Origin: Paraburkholderia heleia NBRC 101817
GTDB taxonomy: Bacteria; Pseudomonadota; Gammaproteobacteria; Burkholderiales; Burkholderiaceae
DNA: 64,000 bases
Direction of reading: 5' to 3'
Assembly (NCBI RefSeq): GCF_000739775.1
Contig: NZ_BBJH01000026.1
Location: 62,001-126,000 of the forward strand
In this document: positions 16,913-26,036 of the stretch, piece after piece
How the letters are laid out: each line of letters starts with the position of its first letter
Numbering within the stretch: the first letter of the stretch is position 1
Notes under the pieces: generated by a model
Told to the model about the DNA's origin: nothing
Databases searched by the model: none
The model's input: only the letters and a program-made list of their open reading frames with translations
Made by a program: the position numbers and the translations under genes

Positions 16913-19039
16913 ATGAGAGGTACCCCGTTCGCAGTCCGGCTTAAAACGGCACGCCTGTGTGCCGCAATCGCCATCGCAGGCGCGGCGCTCGTGCCCGGCG
17001 CACGCGCTGACGAAAGTCACGCCGGCCACCCGGCATGGAACAGACTGCCGTCGTTCGTGGTGGCGAGTAGTCTGCAAACCACCCGTTACGATGGCGTGAG
17101 CGACGATCTGTTGACCGCCGGACTCGGTAAAACCGGGCTTGCCGGGCCGCAACCGGCCATCGCGAACCCAGCGGCCCCGACGGCAGCAGAATTGCGCCGG
17201 CTCGCGATCTGGGCGAACTATCGCGCGCTGGTCGATATCAGCGCGAACGGCGGTTATGGCCGCTTCTGGGGGCCCAACGTCGATGTCTACGGCAACGACA
17301 CCCTGGGGGAAGGCAAAATTGCCGGCGCGGAATATCTCGCGTTTGCCGACGACGGCAGCGGCCGCCAGAACGTCAGCCTGCTCGTGCAGGTGCCAACCAG
17401 CTTCGATCCGGCCAACCCATGCATCGTGACAGCCACGTCGTCGGGCTCGCGCGGCGTGTACGGCGCGATCTCGGCAGCCGGCGAGTGGGGTCTCAAGCGC
17501 GGCTGCGCGGTTGCCTATACCGACAAGGGCACGGGTAACGGTGCGCAGGAACTGATGAGCGGCCTCGTGACGCTGATCGATGGCGTCACGGCCAACGCCG
17601 CAACAGCCGGACGCACGAGCCTGTTCACCGCGAACGTGCCGGCGGCTGCGCTCGCCGCCTACAACCAGACGTTTCCGAACCGTTATGCGTTCAAGCACGC
17701 GCATTCGCAGTTGAACCCCGAAGCGGACTGGGGCAAGGACACACTCGAAGCGGTCCAGTTCGCGTACTGGGTGCTCAACCAGCAGTTCGCGCCGCGCGTC
17801 GACGCATCGAATCGCGGTGTGCGCTACGCGCCCGGCGACATCACGACGATCGCCGCATCCGTGAGCAACGGCGGCGGCGCGTCGCTCGCGGCAGCCGAAG
17901 AGGACACGGGCAAGTGGATCACGGCGGTCGTGGTCGGCGAACCGCAGATCAACGTGCGCATGCCCGGTGACGCGCAAGTCAGGGAAGGCGGTCAGCGTAT
18001 TGCCGCGGCCGGCAAACCGCTGGCCGACTACATGACGCTCGCGAACCTGCTGCAGCCCTGCGCCGCGCTCGCAGACGCCGCCGCCGGCGCGCCCTATCTC
18101 ACGGCGCTGCCCGTGGCGACCACGACCGCCATTCGCGAGGCGCGCTGCACATCGCTCGCGGCGGCAGGCTACATCCGCGGCGGCGACACGCAGGCGCAGG
18201 CAAACGACGCGCTCGCGCGCCTGCATGAGGCCGGCTATGAAGCGGACTCCGATCTGCTGCACGCGCCGATGTGGGATTCACAGGCCGTCCCGGCTGTCGC
18301 GGTGACCTATGCCGATGCCTACACGCGCTCGAGCGTGCTCGACAACCTGTGCGGCTTCAGCTTCGGCACGACCAACGCTTCGACAGGCGCTGCGGGCGTT
18401 GCGCCCGCCGTCTCGCCGATGCTCACCCTCTTTGGCGTGGGCAACGGCGTGCCGCCGACCAATGGCGTCAATCTCGTCTACAACCTCACGCCGCCAGGCG
18501 GCGCCGACCATCGGCTCGCCACGCCCGATGCCAGCTTCGCGGGCGCGGCATGTCTGCGCGCGTTGTGGACGAAGGGAGATCCGCGCATGCGCCAGAGCGT
18601 GCAGGCGATCAGTGTGAATGCAAACCTGCACGGCAAGCCCGCGATCATCGTGCAAGGCCGCAGCGACGCGCTCGTGCCGATCAATCATGCTTCGCGCGCG
18701 TATCTCGCGGCTAACAGCGAACGGGAAGGTTCGCGCAGCCACTTGTCGCTGTACGAGGTGTTGAACGGTCAGCACTTCGATGCGTTCCTCGCCGTACCGG
18801 GCTTCGATACGCGCTTCGTGCCGGTGCACTACTACAACATCGCCGCGCTCAATCTGATGTGGAGTCATCTGAAGAATGGCACGCCGCTGCCGCCCTCCCA
18901 GGTCATCCGCACGATCCCGCGCGGCGGCAACCCGGGCGCCGCGCCGCCGCTGGGTCTCGCCAACCTGCCGGCCATCGTTGAGCATCCGGGCAGCAATGCG
19001 ATTCGCGCGAATGACGGAATCGTGAACGTGCCGCATTGA
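16913..19039 (+). CDS. D-(-)-3-hydroxybutyrate oligomer hydrolase
   Basis: A 708-residue hydrolase that cleaves 3-hydroxybutyrate oligomers to monomer in polyhydroxybutyrate recycling (EC 3.1.1.22). It has an Arg-containing signal peptide ending near GARADESH. Family hallmarks include DDLLTAGLGKTGLAGP at the mature N-terminus and the serine motif SVSNGGGASL with the nucleophile near residue 318. The start at 16913 is fixed by AAGGAGACACCC just upstream; the open frame extends 64 codons further without a site. The presence of a signal peptide suggests that oligomers are degraded outside the cytoplasm. It stands alone, without phasin or synthase genes. Confidence 0.9.
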   Translation: MRGTPFAVRLKTARLCAAIAIAGAALVPGARADESHAGHPAWNRLPSFVVASSLQTTRYDGVSDDLLTAGLGKTGLAGPQPAIANPAAPTAAELRRLAIWANYRALVDISANGGYGRFWGPNVDVYGNDTLGEGKIAGAEYLAFADDGSGRQNVSLLVQVPTSFDPANPCIVTATSSGSRGVYGAISAAGEWGLKRGCAVAYTDKGTGNGAQELMSGLVTLIDGVTANAATAGRTSLFTANVPAAALAAYNQTFPNRYAFKHAHSQLNPEADWGKDTLEAVQFAYWVLNQQFAPRVDASNRGVRYAPGDITTIAASVSNGGGASLAAAEEDTGKWITAVVVGEPQINVRMPGDAQVREGGQRIAAAGKPLADYMTLANLLQPCAALADAAAGAPYLTALPVATTTAIREARCTSLAAAGYIRGGDTQAQANDALARLHEAGYEADSDLLHAPMWDSQAVPAVAVTYADAYTRSSVLDNLCGFSFGTTNASTGAAGVAPAVSPMLTLFGVGNGVPPTNGVNLVYNLTPPGGADHRLATPDASFAGAACLRALWTKGDPRMRQSVQAISVNANLHGKPAIIVQGRSDALVPINHASRAYLAANSEREGSRSHLSLYEVLNGQHFDAFLAVPGFDTRFVPVHYYNIAALNLMWSHLKNGTPLPPSQVIRTIPRGGNPGAAPPLGLANLPAIVEHPGSNAIRANDGIVNVPH

Positions 19040-19067
19040 GGCGCGAAGCACCGGCGCGGCGAGCGCA

Positions 19068-19946
19068 TCACACCAGCAGTTGCCGCGCCAGCACTTCTCT
19101 CGCTTGTGTCACGGTGTCTCCTTCGCCGGGATGCGGCGGCATGAGCGAGAACACGGCATCGGGCAAGGCCGGCAGCCGGTGCTTCGGACCGAGCCGCGCG
19201 AGGCCCTCCCCGATCGCCGATGCGCACAGGCATCCCACGCCCAGACCGGCCGCGAGCATGGACTGCAGCCCGGCCACGCCCGATGCGCTGTGAACGAGCA
19301 CGTAGGGAATGCCGTTTTCTTCGAGCGAGCGCACCGCGACCTGGTGCATCATGCAGTCCCCCGGCAGCAGCACGAGCGGCAACGCTTGCGGCAACTGCTC
19401 GGCGAGTGTGGGCGACGCGACCCAGTAGAGCGGCTCGCGCAGCAACTCCCAGCGCGCGTCCGCGTCGGTGGCGGCGGCCCGGAACGGGCCGCGCGACAGG
19501 TGCATGACCACGCCGAGATCGATCTGCCGCTTCGCATACGCGACCTCGATATCGGCGCTCTTCATCGCGCTCACGTGCAAACTCAGTTGCGGATAACAAT
19601 CGCGCAGCCGCACGAGCAAACCGGCCACCTCGTTGGTACGGAAGTACTCGGTGATCGCCACGCGCAGCTCTCCCTTGATGGCCTGGCCGCGCACGTCGTC
19701 GAAGGCGGCTTCGTTGAGCGCGACGAGACGCCGCGCATGTTCGAGCAAACGCGTGCCCGCGGGCGTGAGCTCCACGCCGCGCTTGCTGCGCACGAAAAGC
19801 GGCATGCCCGCGCGCACCTCGAGCTTGCGTACCTGCTCGCTGATCGTGGATTGCGAAAGATGCAGCAGCGGCGCCGCCGCCGAAAGGCTGCCCACGTTCG
19901 CTACCGCCGCGAACGTCTTCAACTGGTCGAATTCGAAGCCACGCAT
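19068..19946 (-). CDS. LysR-family transcriptional regulator
   Basis: A 292-residue LysR regulator. The start at 19946 gives the canonical opening MRGFEFDQLKTFAAVANVGS with winged helix-turn-helix to about residue 60 (LSAAAPLLHLSQSTISEQVRKLE). A longer frame upstream would add an atypical extension. The effector domain follows (VAITEYFRTNEVAGLLVRL). It is divergent from an MFS transporter gene with 159 bases between starts. An inverted-repeat cluster in that gap is its likely binding site. Confidence 0.92.
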   Translation of the reverse strand: MRGFEFDQLKTFAAVANVGSLSAAAPLLHLSQSTISEQVRKLEVRAGMPLFVRSKRGVELTPAGTRLLEHARRLVALNEAAFDDVRGQAIKGELRVAITEYFRTNEVAGLLVRLRDCYPQLSLHVSAMKSADIEVAYAKRQIDLGVVMHLSRGPFRAAATDADARWELLREPLYWVASPTLAEQLPQALPLVLLPGDCMMHQVAVRSLEENGIPYVLVHSASGVAGLQSMLAAGLGVGCLCASAIGEGLARLGPKHRLPALPDAVFSLMPPHPGEGDTVTQAREVLARQLLV

Positions 19947-19956
19947 GACGTTCCAA

Positions 19957-19989
19957 ATCCATCGAATAACTCGATGGATAGTACCATCA
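19957..19989. promoter_or_regulatory. Probable LysR operator between regulator and MFS gene
   Basis: ATCCATCGA-ATAAC-TCGATGGAT (19957-19979) is an inverted repeat with perfect 9-base arms. It overlaps a second dyad GATGG-ATAGTA-CCATC (19973-19988). The ATC-N17-GAT half-sites and the position just upstream of the LysR start fit a LysR recognition site with an activation half-site beside it. Confidence 0.65.
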
Positions 19990-20105
19990 ATTCCCGCTTT
20001 TCCGTCAGATAGAGGTCGCGCAGAATGCCGACTGGACACTCACGCTGCGCGCGTGCTGGATAGCGCGGCCTGACGAAATCCGGCCCTTTATCAGTGAGCA
20101 CACAC

Positions 20106-21572
20106 ATGTCTGACAATACGTACGCCGCCTGCGCCGTGGCGCCGCGCGCCGCCGCCAGCCACGGCCATCACGGCTGGGCGCTGGTCGTTTTGCTCGTGGG
20201 CGCGATTCTGCCGCCACTCGACTACTTCATCGTCAACCTCGCGCTGCCCGCCATTCGCGACGGACTCGGCGCGAACGCGTCCGAACTCCAGCTGGTCGTC
20301 TCGGCCTACGCGTGCGCGAATGCCGTCATGCTGATCACGGGCGGCCGCCTCGGCGACCTGTACGGCCGCAAGCGCATCTTCATGGCGGGCATGGCGGGCT
20401 TCGTCGTCGCCTCCACGTTCTGCGGCCTGGCCACCAGCGGCACGGCGCTCGTCGCCGGGCGCATCCTGCAGGGCCTGTTCGCCGCGACCCTCGCCCCGCA
20501 GGTGCTCGCCACGATCCGCAGCGTATTCACGCCGCACGAGCAGGTACGCGTGATGGGGCTTTATGCCTTCGTGTTCGGCGTTGCCGCCGTGATCGGGCAG
20601 CTTGGCGGCGGCGCGCTCATCAGCCTGCACCCGTTCGGTCTGGGCTGGCGCGCGATCTTTCTCGTCAACCTGCCCATTGGCGTACTCGCGCTCATCGGCA
20701 GCTGGCGCTTCATCCCGGAAAGCCGGCCGCCGCGCGGCAAGCGCATCGACGTGCCGGGCACCCTGCTGCTGTCGCTGTTTCTGCTGATGCTCGTCTATCC
20801 GCTCACGCGCGGACGCGAGTCGGGCTGGCCGCTCTGGATGCTCGTCTGCCTCGCCGGCTCGCTGCCCATGCTCGGCCTGCTGCTGCGCGTGGAGTGGCGC
20901 AGCCTCGTCAACGGCAAGGATCCCCTGCTCGACGTGCGCCTCTTCCGCAATCCGGTCATCGCGCTGGGTCTCGTGCTGGGGTTCCTCTTCTATACGATGA
21001 GCGCGTTCTTCCTGACCTACGGCATTTATCTGCAAGGCGGCCTGCACTGGACGCCGCTCGCTTCGGGACTCGCGATCCTGCCATTTGGCATCGGCTTTCT
21101 TTCCAGCCCGCTGCTGATGCCGCGCCTCGTGCATCGGTTCGGCGGCTATCGCGTGCTGACACTGGGCTATTTGCTGCTCGCGAGCGGGCTTGCGATTGCG
21201 GCTGCGCTCGCGGGCGCGGCACAGCCCGGCGCCGGGTTCTACCTGGGACTCGCCGCGATCGGCATAGGCCAGGGGCTCGTTTTGCCCTCTGTCGTGCGCA
21301 TCGTGCTGGCCGAAGTGGAGCCCGAGCGCGCGGGCATCGCTTCGGGCATGGTCACGGCAACGCTGCAGATCGGCGCCGCCGTCGGCGCGGCGACGTTAGG
21401 CGGCCTGTTCTTCTCGACGCTCGGCGCGGCGCCCGGCATGACGGATTACGCGCATGCGTTCAGGACCACGATGTTCGCGCTCGTCGCGATCCTGCTGCCT
21501 TGCGCACTGCTTTCCACGGCGCTGGGACCGCTGCAACGGCGCATGCATGCGAACGGTCCCGGCATGCAGTGA
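20106..21572 (+). CDS. MFS drug/solute exporter, DHA2 (14-TM) type
   Basis: A 488-residue major facilitator with about 14 membrane segments. Motif A is GGRLGDLYGRKRIF after the second segment, and motif C-like sequence occurs around VAGRILQGLFAATLAPQVLATI. The opening LPPLDYFIVNLALPAIRDGL is typical of EmrB/QacA-like exporters. The ATG at 20106 is preferred over a GTG four codons upstream; neither has a strong ribosome binding site. It is divergent from a LysR gene that probably controls it. Substrate is unknown. Confidence 0.9.
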   Translation: MSDNTYAACAVAPRAAASHGHHGWALVVLLVGAILPPLDYFIVNLALPAIRDGLGANASELQLVVSAYACANAVMLITGGRLGDLYGRKRIFMAGMAGFVVASTFCGLATSGTALVAGRILQGLFAATLAPQVLATIRSVFTPHEQVRVMGLYAFVFGVAAVIGQLGGGALISLHPFGLGWRAIFLVNLPIGVLALIGSWRFIPESRPPRGKRIDVPGTLLLSLFLLMLVYPLTRGRESGWPLWMLVCLAGSLPMLGLLLRVEWRSLVNGKDPLLDVRLFRNPVIALGLVLGFLFYTMSAFFLTYGIYLQGGLHWTPLASGLAILPFGIGFLSSPLLMPRLVHRFGGYRVLTLGYLLLASGLAIAAALAGAAQPGAGFYLGLAAIGIGQGLVLPSVVRIVLAEVEPERAGIASGMVTATLQIGAAVGAATLGGLFFSTLGAAPGMTDYAHAFRTTMFALVAILLPCALLSTALGPLQRRMHANGPGMQ

Positions 21573-21622
21573 AGCACTTTCACTTATATTGGATTGGACG
21601 CCTGATTATATTTTCCACCTCA

Positions 21623-21841
21623 CTACGCCTCGTCACCCACGGGAGGAAACACATTCCAGTAACCGTCGTCATGCTGAAAGAAAAACAGCGCGTGAAATCC
21701 CGTTGTCCGACGCGTCTCCACGCACACATAGCGCGCTCTGCCCGAAGGGGTATGGCCAAACGCGGTGACGTGCACCGGTGTGGTAGGTGCGAGCCATTTT
21801 TCGACCTGATAACGCAGTGACTGCGTTTTTGTGCGCCTCAT
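21623..21841 (-). CDS. Small conserved-type protein, paralogue of 37946-38188
   Basis: A 72-residue basic protein without signal peptide or membrane segment. Its sequence (VEKWLAPTTPVHVTAFGHTPSGRARYVCVET ... FFFQHDDGYWNVFPP, quoted in parts) aligns over its length with the product of 37946-38188 (VDKWLAPNARVPARVV ... RYVCVEA ... FFFRHDDGTWCVFPP). The shared RYVCVE and FFF(Q/R)HDDGxWxVFPP motifs define a family I cannot name. This copy stands alone, convergent with the MFS gene. The other copy belongs to the sigma-54-linked peptide export locus. Confidence 0.7.
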   Translation of the reverse strand: MRRTKTQSLRYQVEKWLAPTTPVHVTAFGHTPSGRARYVCVETRRTTGFHALFFFQHDDGYWNVFPPVGDEA

Positions 21842-22202
21842 CTGGTCCTCCCAGAGACCGGTTCGTTTTGCAGGTTCTTCGCCGGAAGCCGCAAAAACAC
21901 CCTGCGCAAACCGAACGCTCCTGATGCAAAGCGCAAAGCTTGCCGCGCCGCATCAAGTTTTTGAGAAAGCACTTTAACTATAGACAGAAAAGCCTTTCGC
22001 AACATCCATTTCAGCAAGATAGCAACAAAATAACCAAAACCGGGAAACGCGCGCCCAGCCGCATCATGCAACCTTGGCTGATGCGCCGCACCAGGCTGCG
22101 AAACGAATGAATGGAAACGTATGCGATGTGTGGAGTGCGTGGTCCCGGCGTATGCTGCTTCCATGGCAGCAGGCGACCGGGTTCTTTTGACTGGCGATCG
22201 AA
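21842..22202. other. Intergenic region, no gene seen
   Basis: No convincing coding frame or RNA gene is visible in this 361-base gap between the small minus-strand gene at 21623 and the small membrane protein gene at 22203. The middle part (21960-22040) is A-rich. It should hold the two divergent promoters. Confidence 0.4.
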
Positions 22203-22370
22203 ATGATGAGAAACGTGTACGTTGCGATTTACGTCTTGTTGTTGATAGCCGTTGTCGTCGGCGTGGATATTATTTTCCTCAAGAATCTGTTCTGGCTAAG
22301 GCTGGCCGCGAACATCGGCATTGTCGTGGTGTTTGCCGCCGTCTACTTCGCGTTATTGAAAAATCTGTAA
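22203..22370 (+). CDS. Small two-TM membrane protein (55 aa)
   Basis: The frame begins with two consecutive ATG codons (MMRNVYVAIYVLLLIAVVVG) and ends after ALLKNL. It encodes two hydrophobic segments, at about residues 5-24 and 33-49, joined by a loop with FLKNLFWLRLAAN. This pattern resembles a small membrane protein family that I recall from Burkholderia relatives, but the match is from memory. There is no strong Shine-Dalgarno sequence; GGCGATCGAA precedes the first ATG. It lies upstream of another tiny membrane protein gene and of kup. Function is unknown. Confidence 0.6.
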   Translation: MMRNVYVAIYVLLLIAVVVGVDIIFLKNLFWLRLAANIGIVVVFAAVYFALLKNL

Positions 22371-22731
22371 GCCAGGGGTCGCGTTTGAAGGACGCAGACC
22401 CTGCACCGCCCCCCAGGCCCCCGCAGCACACACAACCGCACCCACCCATATCACGCGCCATAGAACCCGGGCGCGCGATCGCGACGGTCCTCGAGCGCGC
22501 CGGCCTGCGCGGCCGTCACGACGTTGCCGGCGTCGCAGTCGGCCAGCATCGCGAGCAAGCCTGGGCCCCACAGGGCGAGCCGGCGCAGTGCTCGCGAACG
22601 GTTTCCTTGAGCGTCGGGAGACGGGTCATGCGTTCTGAAAGGATGCGCCTGTAGTATCTGTCGCGCGATTGCAGCGTGCGAGTCCGGACCCGCTGTCGCT
22701 GCGCGCGTTCGACACACTTTGGGGATACGAC
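22371..22731. other. Intergenic region, no gene seen
   Basis: A GC-rich 361-base gap between two very small membrane protein genes. Open frames exist on both strands but show only arginine- and proline-rich shadow composition and no recognisable product. Nothing else is visible. Confidence 0.4.
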
Positions 22732-22884
22732 ATGACGACGGCCTGGCTTCTTTTGGGTTGCGGCTTTGGCGGCGGCCTTCTGATCGCAATCTGGGGAATA
22801 TGGAGTCTCAGGCAACCGGACGCCCATGAAAATCGGGCGGACGTCCCGGACAAGACGCCTGCCTCCCGATCGCAGCCTTCCTGA
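22732..22884 (+). CDS. Small single-TM protein (50 aa)
   Basis: A 50-residue product with an N-terminal membrane segment (TAWLLLGCGFGGGLLIAIWG) containing a glycine-rich stretch and one Cys, then a polar tail rich in Asp, Arg and Ser. GGGGATAC precedes the ATG at normal spacing. It lies 92 bases upstream of kup on the same strand and may be co-transcribed, recalling small membrane partners of potassium transporters. That link is inference only. Confidence 0.5.
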   Translation: MTTAWLLLGCGFGGGLLIAIWGIWSLRQPDAHENRADVPDKTPASRSQPS

Positions 22885-22976
22885 GGCCGCGTTACCCCCA
22901 TCAGCCGCGAGACCAGGCCTGACGTCTGTGCTCCACAGCCCGTCCTGAGGGACGCTGATTTTCATTTTCCTGACCT

Positions 22977-24875
22977 ATGGCCTCCCTATCCGCGCGATCA
23001 TCCAGTCAAGCTACAGACGTCCCTTCCGCCCTGATTCTGGGCGCCATAGGCGTGGTGTTCGGCGACATCGGAACCAGCCCGCTCTACACGTTGCGCGAAT
23101 GTCTGAAAGCCGCTGGCGGAATTAGCCAGACCAACGTATTCGGGATCGTTTCGCTGATCCTCTGGTCGATCATCATCGTCGTGACGCTCAAGTACGTGAG
23201 CTTCGTCATGCGCGCGGACAATGACGGAGAAGGCGGCATACTGGCGCTCACGGCGCTGGCGGCCCGCGTGGCGCCCGTGCGTTTGCGCACCGTGCTTCTC
23301 ACGCTCGGCGTGTTCGGCGCCGCGATGTTTTATGGCGATTCGATGATTACGCCGGCCATTTCGGTCATCTCGGCGGTGGAAGGCGTCGAACTCGTCAATC
23401 CCCATCTGGCCGCGTGGGTCGTGCCTATCGCACTCGTTATCCTGACCGGCCTGTTCAAGCTCCAGAAACACGGCACGGCCACGGTCGGAAAAGTCTTTGG
23501 GCCGGTCATGATCGTCTGGTTCCTGACGCTCGCCGTACTCGGCGTCGCTCATATCGCACGCAACCCCGGCATTTTGCGCGGCGCATTGCCGTCTTACGCC
23601 TTGAGCTTCGTGGCGCACGCACCCGGTACCGCGTTCGTCGTCCTCGGCTCCGTGTTCCTTGCCCTGACCGGCGGCGAAGCGCTCTATGCGGACATGGGGC
23701 ACTTCGGCAAGACGCCGATCCGGCTCGCGTGGCTGCTGCTCGTGCTGCCGAGCCTCATCCTCAACTACTTTGGCCAGGCCGCGCTCGTGCTGTCGACGCC
23801 TTCGGCGCTCACACAGCCATTCTTCTCCCAGGCGCCCGGCTGGGCACTGCTTCCGTTAGTACTGCTCGCAACGGCGGCGACTATCATCGCTTCGCAAGCC
23901 GTCATTTCCGGCGCGTTTTCCATGACGAAGCAGGCTGTCCAGCTTGGGTTGCTGCCTCGCATCCCCGTCGTCCACACCTCGACACACGAAGTCGGTCAGG
24001 TCTACGTACCGTTCATCAACATATCGCTCTATGCGGCGGTCGTATTCCTCGTTGTGTTCTTCCGGTCTTCCGATAATCTCGCGGCCGCTTACGGCATCGC
24101 AGTCGCCTCGACGATGCTGCTCACGACGCTGCTCATGTACTTCATCACTCACAGCCTGTGGAACTGGAAGCCGCTCGCAACGCTGGCCGTGATCGGGCCG
24201 CTCGCCGTCGTGGATGCGATATTCGTCGCGAGCAATGCGAGCAAGGTTCTCGATGGCGGCTGGTTCCCGCTGCTGGCCGGCGGCGTGCTGTTCACCATCA
24301 TGACGACATGGCACCGCGGTCGGGAAATGGTCGTCGAGCGCGTGAAAAGCGATAACCTGCCGCTTCCGGCATTCATTCATTCCTTGTGCGACGGATCAAA
24401 CCCGCCTCCCCGCGTGGGCGGAACGGCGGTGTTTCCGGGCGGCGTGCCCGGCATGACGCCGAGCGCGTTCATGCACAATCTCAAGCATAACGGCGTGATG
24501 CACGAGACCAATATCTTTCTGGCCGGCACGACCGAGAACATTCCGCACGTGCCCGATAGCGAAAAAGTCTCGGTTAGCGATCTTGGGCACGGTTGCTACG
24601 TGGTCGCGGCGCGTCACGGTTTCATGGAAATGCCCAACGTGCCGGCACTGCTTCTGCTCGTGCAGAAACAGATACCGACCTGGCAGTACGAGCCGGCCGC
24701 GACTTCGTTCTTTCTGGCCCGCGACACGATCCTTGCAACGGCACAAAGCAAAGGCATGTCCTTATGGCGCGAGAAGCTTTTCGCTTTCATGGCGCGCAAC
24801 GCGGCGCAGGCGGCCGAGTACTACAGCCTCCCTGCGAACCGGGTGGTCGAGATGGGTGGACAGATCAACCTCTAA
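22977..24875 (+). CDS. kup: KUP-family potassium uptake permease
   Basis: A 632-residue KUP/HAK/KT potassium:proton symporter of the inner membrane. The hallmark GVVFGDIGTSPLYTLRE opens the first segment, followed by LKYVSFVMRADNDGEGGILAL and GGEALYADMGHFGKTPIRLAW. About 12 membrane segments occupy residues 20-450, and a cytoplasmic C-terminal domain of about 180 residues follows (MHETNIFLAGTTENIPHVP). Length and motifs match a complete protein. It mediates high-affinity potassium uptake. There is no strong ribosome binding site at the ATG. Confidence 0.96.
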   Translation: MASLSARSSSQATDVPSALILGAIGVVFGDIGTSPLYTLRECLKAAGGISQTNVFGIVSLILWSIIIVVTLKYVSFVMRADNDGEGGILALTALAARVAPVRLRTVLLTLGVFGAAMFYGDSMITPAISVISAVEGVELVNPHLAAWVVPIALVILTGLFKLQKHGTATVGKVFGPVMIVWFLTLAVLGVAHIARNPGILRGALPSYALSFVAHAPGTAFVVLGSVFLALTGGEALYADMGHFGKTPIRLAWLLLVLPSLILNYFGQAALVLSTPSALTQPFFSQAPGWALLPLVLLATAATIIASQAVISGAFSMTKQAVQLGLLPRIPVVHTSTHEVGQVYVPFINISLYAAVVFLVVFFRSSDNLAAAYGIAVASTMLLTTLLMYFITHSLWNWKPLATLAVIGPLAVVDAIFVASNASKVLDGGWFPLLAGGVLFTIMTTWHRGREMVVERVKSDNLPLPAFIHSLCDGSNPPPRVGGTAVFPGGVPGMTPSAFMHNLKHNGVMHETNIFLAGTTENIPHVPDSEKVSVSDLGHGCYVVAARHGFMEMPNVPALLLLVQKQIPTWQYEPAATSFFLARDTILATAQSKGMSLWREKLFAFMARNAAQAAEYYSLPANRVVEMGGQINL

Positions 24876-24930
24876 GGCGCAATCCCGCGGATCACGGGAC
24901 TTTCGCCGGTCGCTCCTGCTGCGGGGCCGG

Positions 24931-25941
24931 TCATCGCAGGGGCATTGCGTGGCTCGGCGAATCACTCTCGGCCTCGGCGCGGCTGGAACTCGGGTGCGTG
25001 GCTGCCGGAGGCGTCGCGATGACGCTGCCGTCGGCCAGCCAATGCCGCGCGAGCGGCCACAGACTGCGCTCGAATCGCGAGTGAAAAAACGCGAAGTGCC
25101 CGATGCTGCGCTCGCCAATTGAGGCAGGTGCGATGCGTACATGCGTCGACTCGCTGGATGGGAAGTAGCGCAGCGTGCGTTCGATCGCGCGGATGGTGCC
25201 GAACGGGTCATCGGGGAAGCTGACAGCAAGAATGGGCGCGTGCATGTTGCCAAAGCGAGCGACGATGTCCGCGCGCTGCGCTGGCGTGCGTGCGAGCGTC
25301 CCTTTGCTCAGCGTGTCTTCGAAGCGGGCGCGGCCCCGGCTCCAGATCTTCGCGACGCCGCGCGGCGTGTCCTCCATCCATCCGAACCACGATGCGGGGA
25401 AATACCCCATCAGGCCGGTTAGAACCGGCATCACGATATGCCATTTCCAGAGCATGAGCGGCATGCTGCGCGGTGCGTAATCGCGCCAGTATGCGTACTG
25501 TGTGCCGACGGTGAAGACGCGGCGAATGAGATGATTCGACGGCGCGAGCCCGACCAGAAAGCCGCCGATGCTATGCCCCACGACGTCGATCGGTTGTCCG
25601 GGAAACAGGCTTCGCGCGTAGCGCAGCACCGCTTCGAAATCGCGTTCCCCCCATTCCAGCCAGCTCGCATCGAGCGTTGCGAGTGCAACAGGCTGAGAAG
25701 CGCCAATGCCGCGATAGTCGTAGACCAGCACGTCGAAACCCTGCTGGTACAGCCATGCGCCAAAGCGGAAATAATAGTGGCAGCGCACCGACGTGGCCGA
25801 ATTGACGATGACCACCGCACGCGAGGCGTCCGCGTTCGGCAGCGCGTGTCGACGCCATACATAGGCGCGAAGCGTAAAGCCATCGGCGGCGGTGATGGCG
25901 ACGGCGAGCGGACGCGCCTCGTCCGGATCGGCTGAATGCAT
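24931..25941 (-). CDS. Alpha/beta hydrolase
   Basis: A 336-residue alpha/beta hydrolase without signal peptide. The nucleophile elbow is GHSIGG near residue 127, in DVVGHSIGGFLVGLAPSN. An aromatic-rich cap region (TQYAYWRDYAPRSMPLMLWKWH) follows, and the catalytic His is probably in the late GHFAFFHSRFE segment. It resembles the predicted hydrolase group COG4757. The ATG at 25941 has GGAGC upstream; the longer frame would start with TTG. It is divergent from a LysR gene by 95 bases and may be its target. The substrate is unknown. Confidence 0.85.
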   Translation of the reverse strand: MHSADPDEARPLAVAITAADGFTLRAYVWRRHALPNADASRAVVIVNSATSVRCHYYFRFGAWLYQQGFDVLVYDYRGIGASQPVALATLDASWLEWGERDFEAVLRYARSLFPGQPIDVVGHSIGGFLVGLAPSNHLIRRVFTVGTQYAYWRDYAPRSMPLMLWKWHIVMPVLTGLMGYFPASWFGWMEDTPRGVAKIWSRGRARFEDTLSKGTLARTPAQRADIVARFGNMHAPILAVSFPDDPFGTIRAIERTLRYFPSSESTHVRIAPASIGERSIGHFAFFHSRFERSLWPLARHWLADGSVIATPPAATHPSSSRAEAESDSPSHAMPLR

Positions 25942-26036
25942 GAACGTGCTCCATGAAGAGACCGGAGCGTCGATTTCACTTGACCTCGGCCGCTGCTTCA
26001 ATCAATCTTTGCGCAGCTTTCGCATGAGGAAAACGC

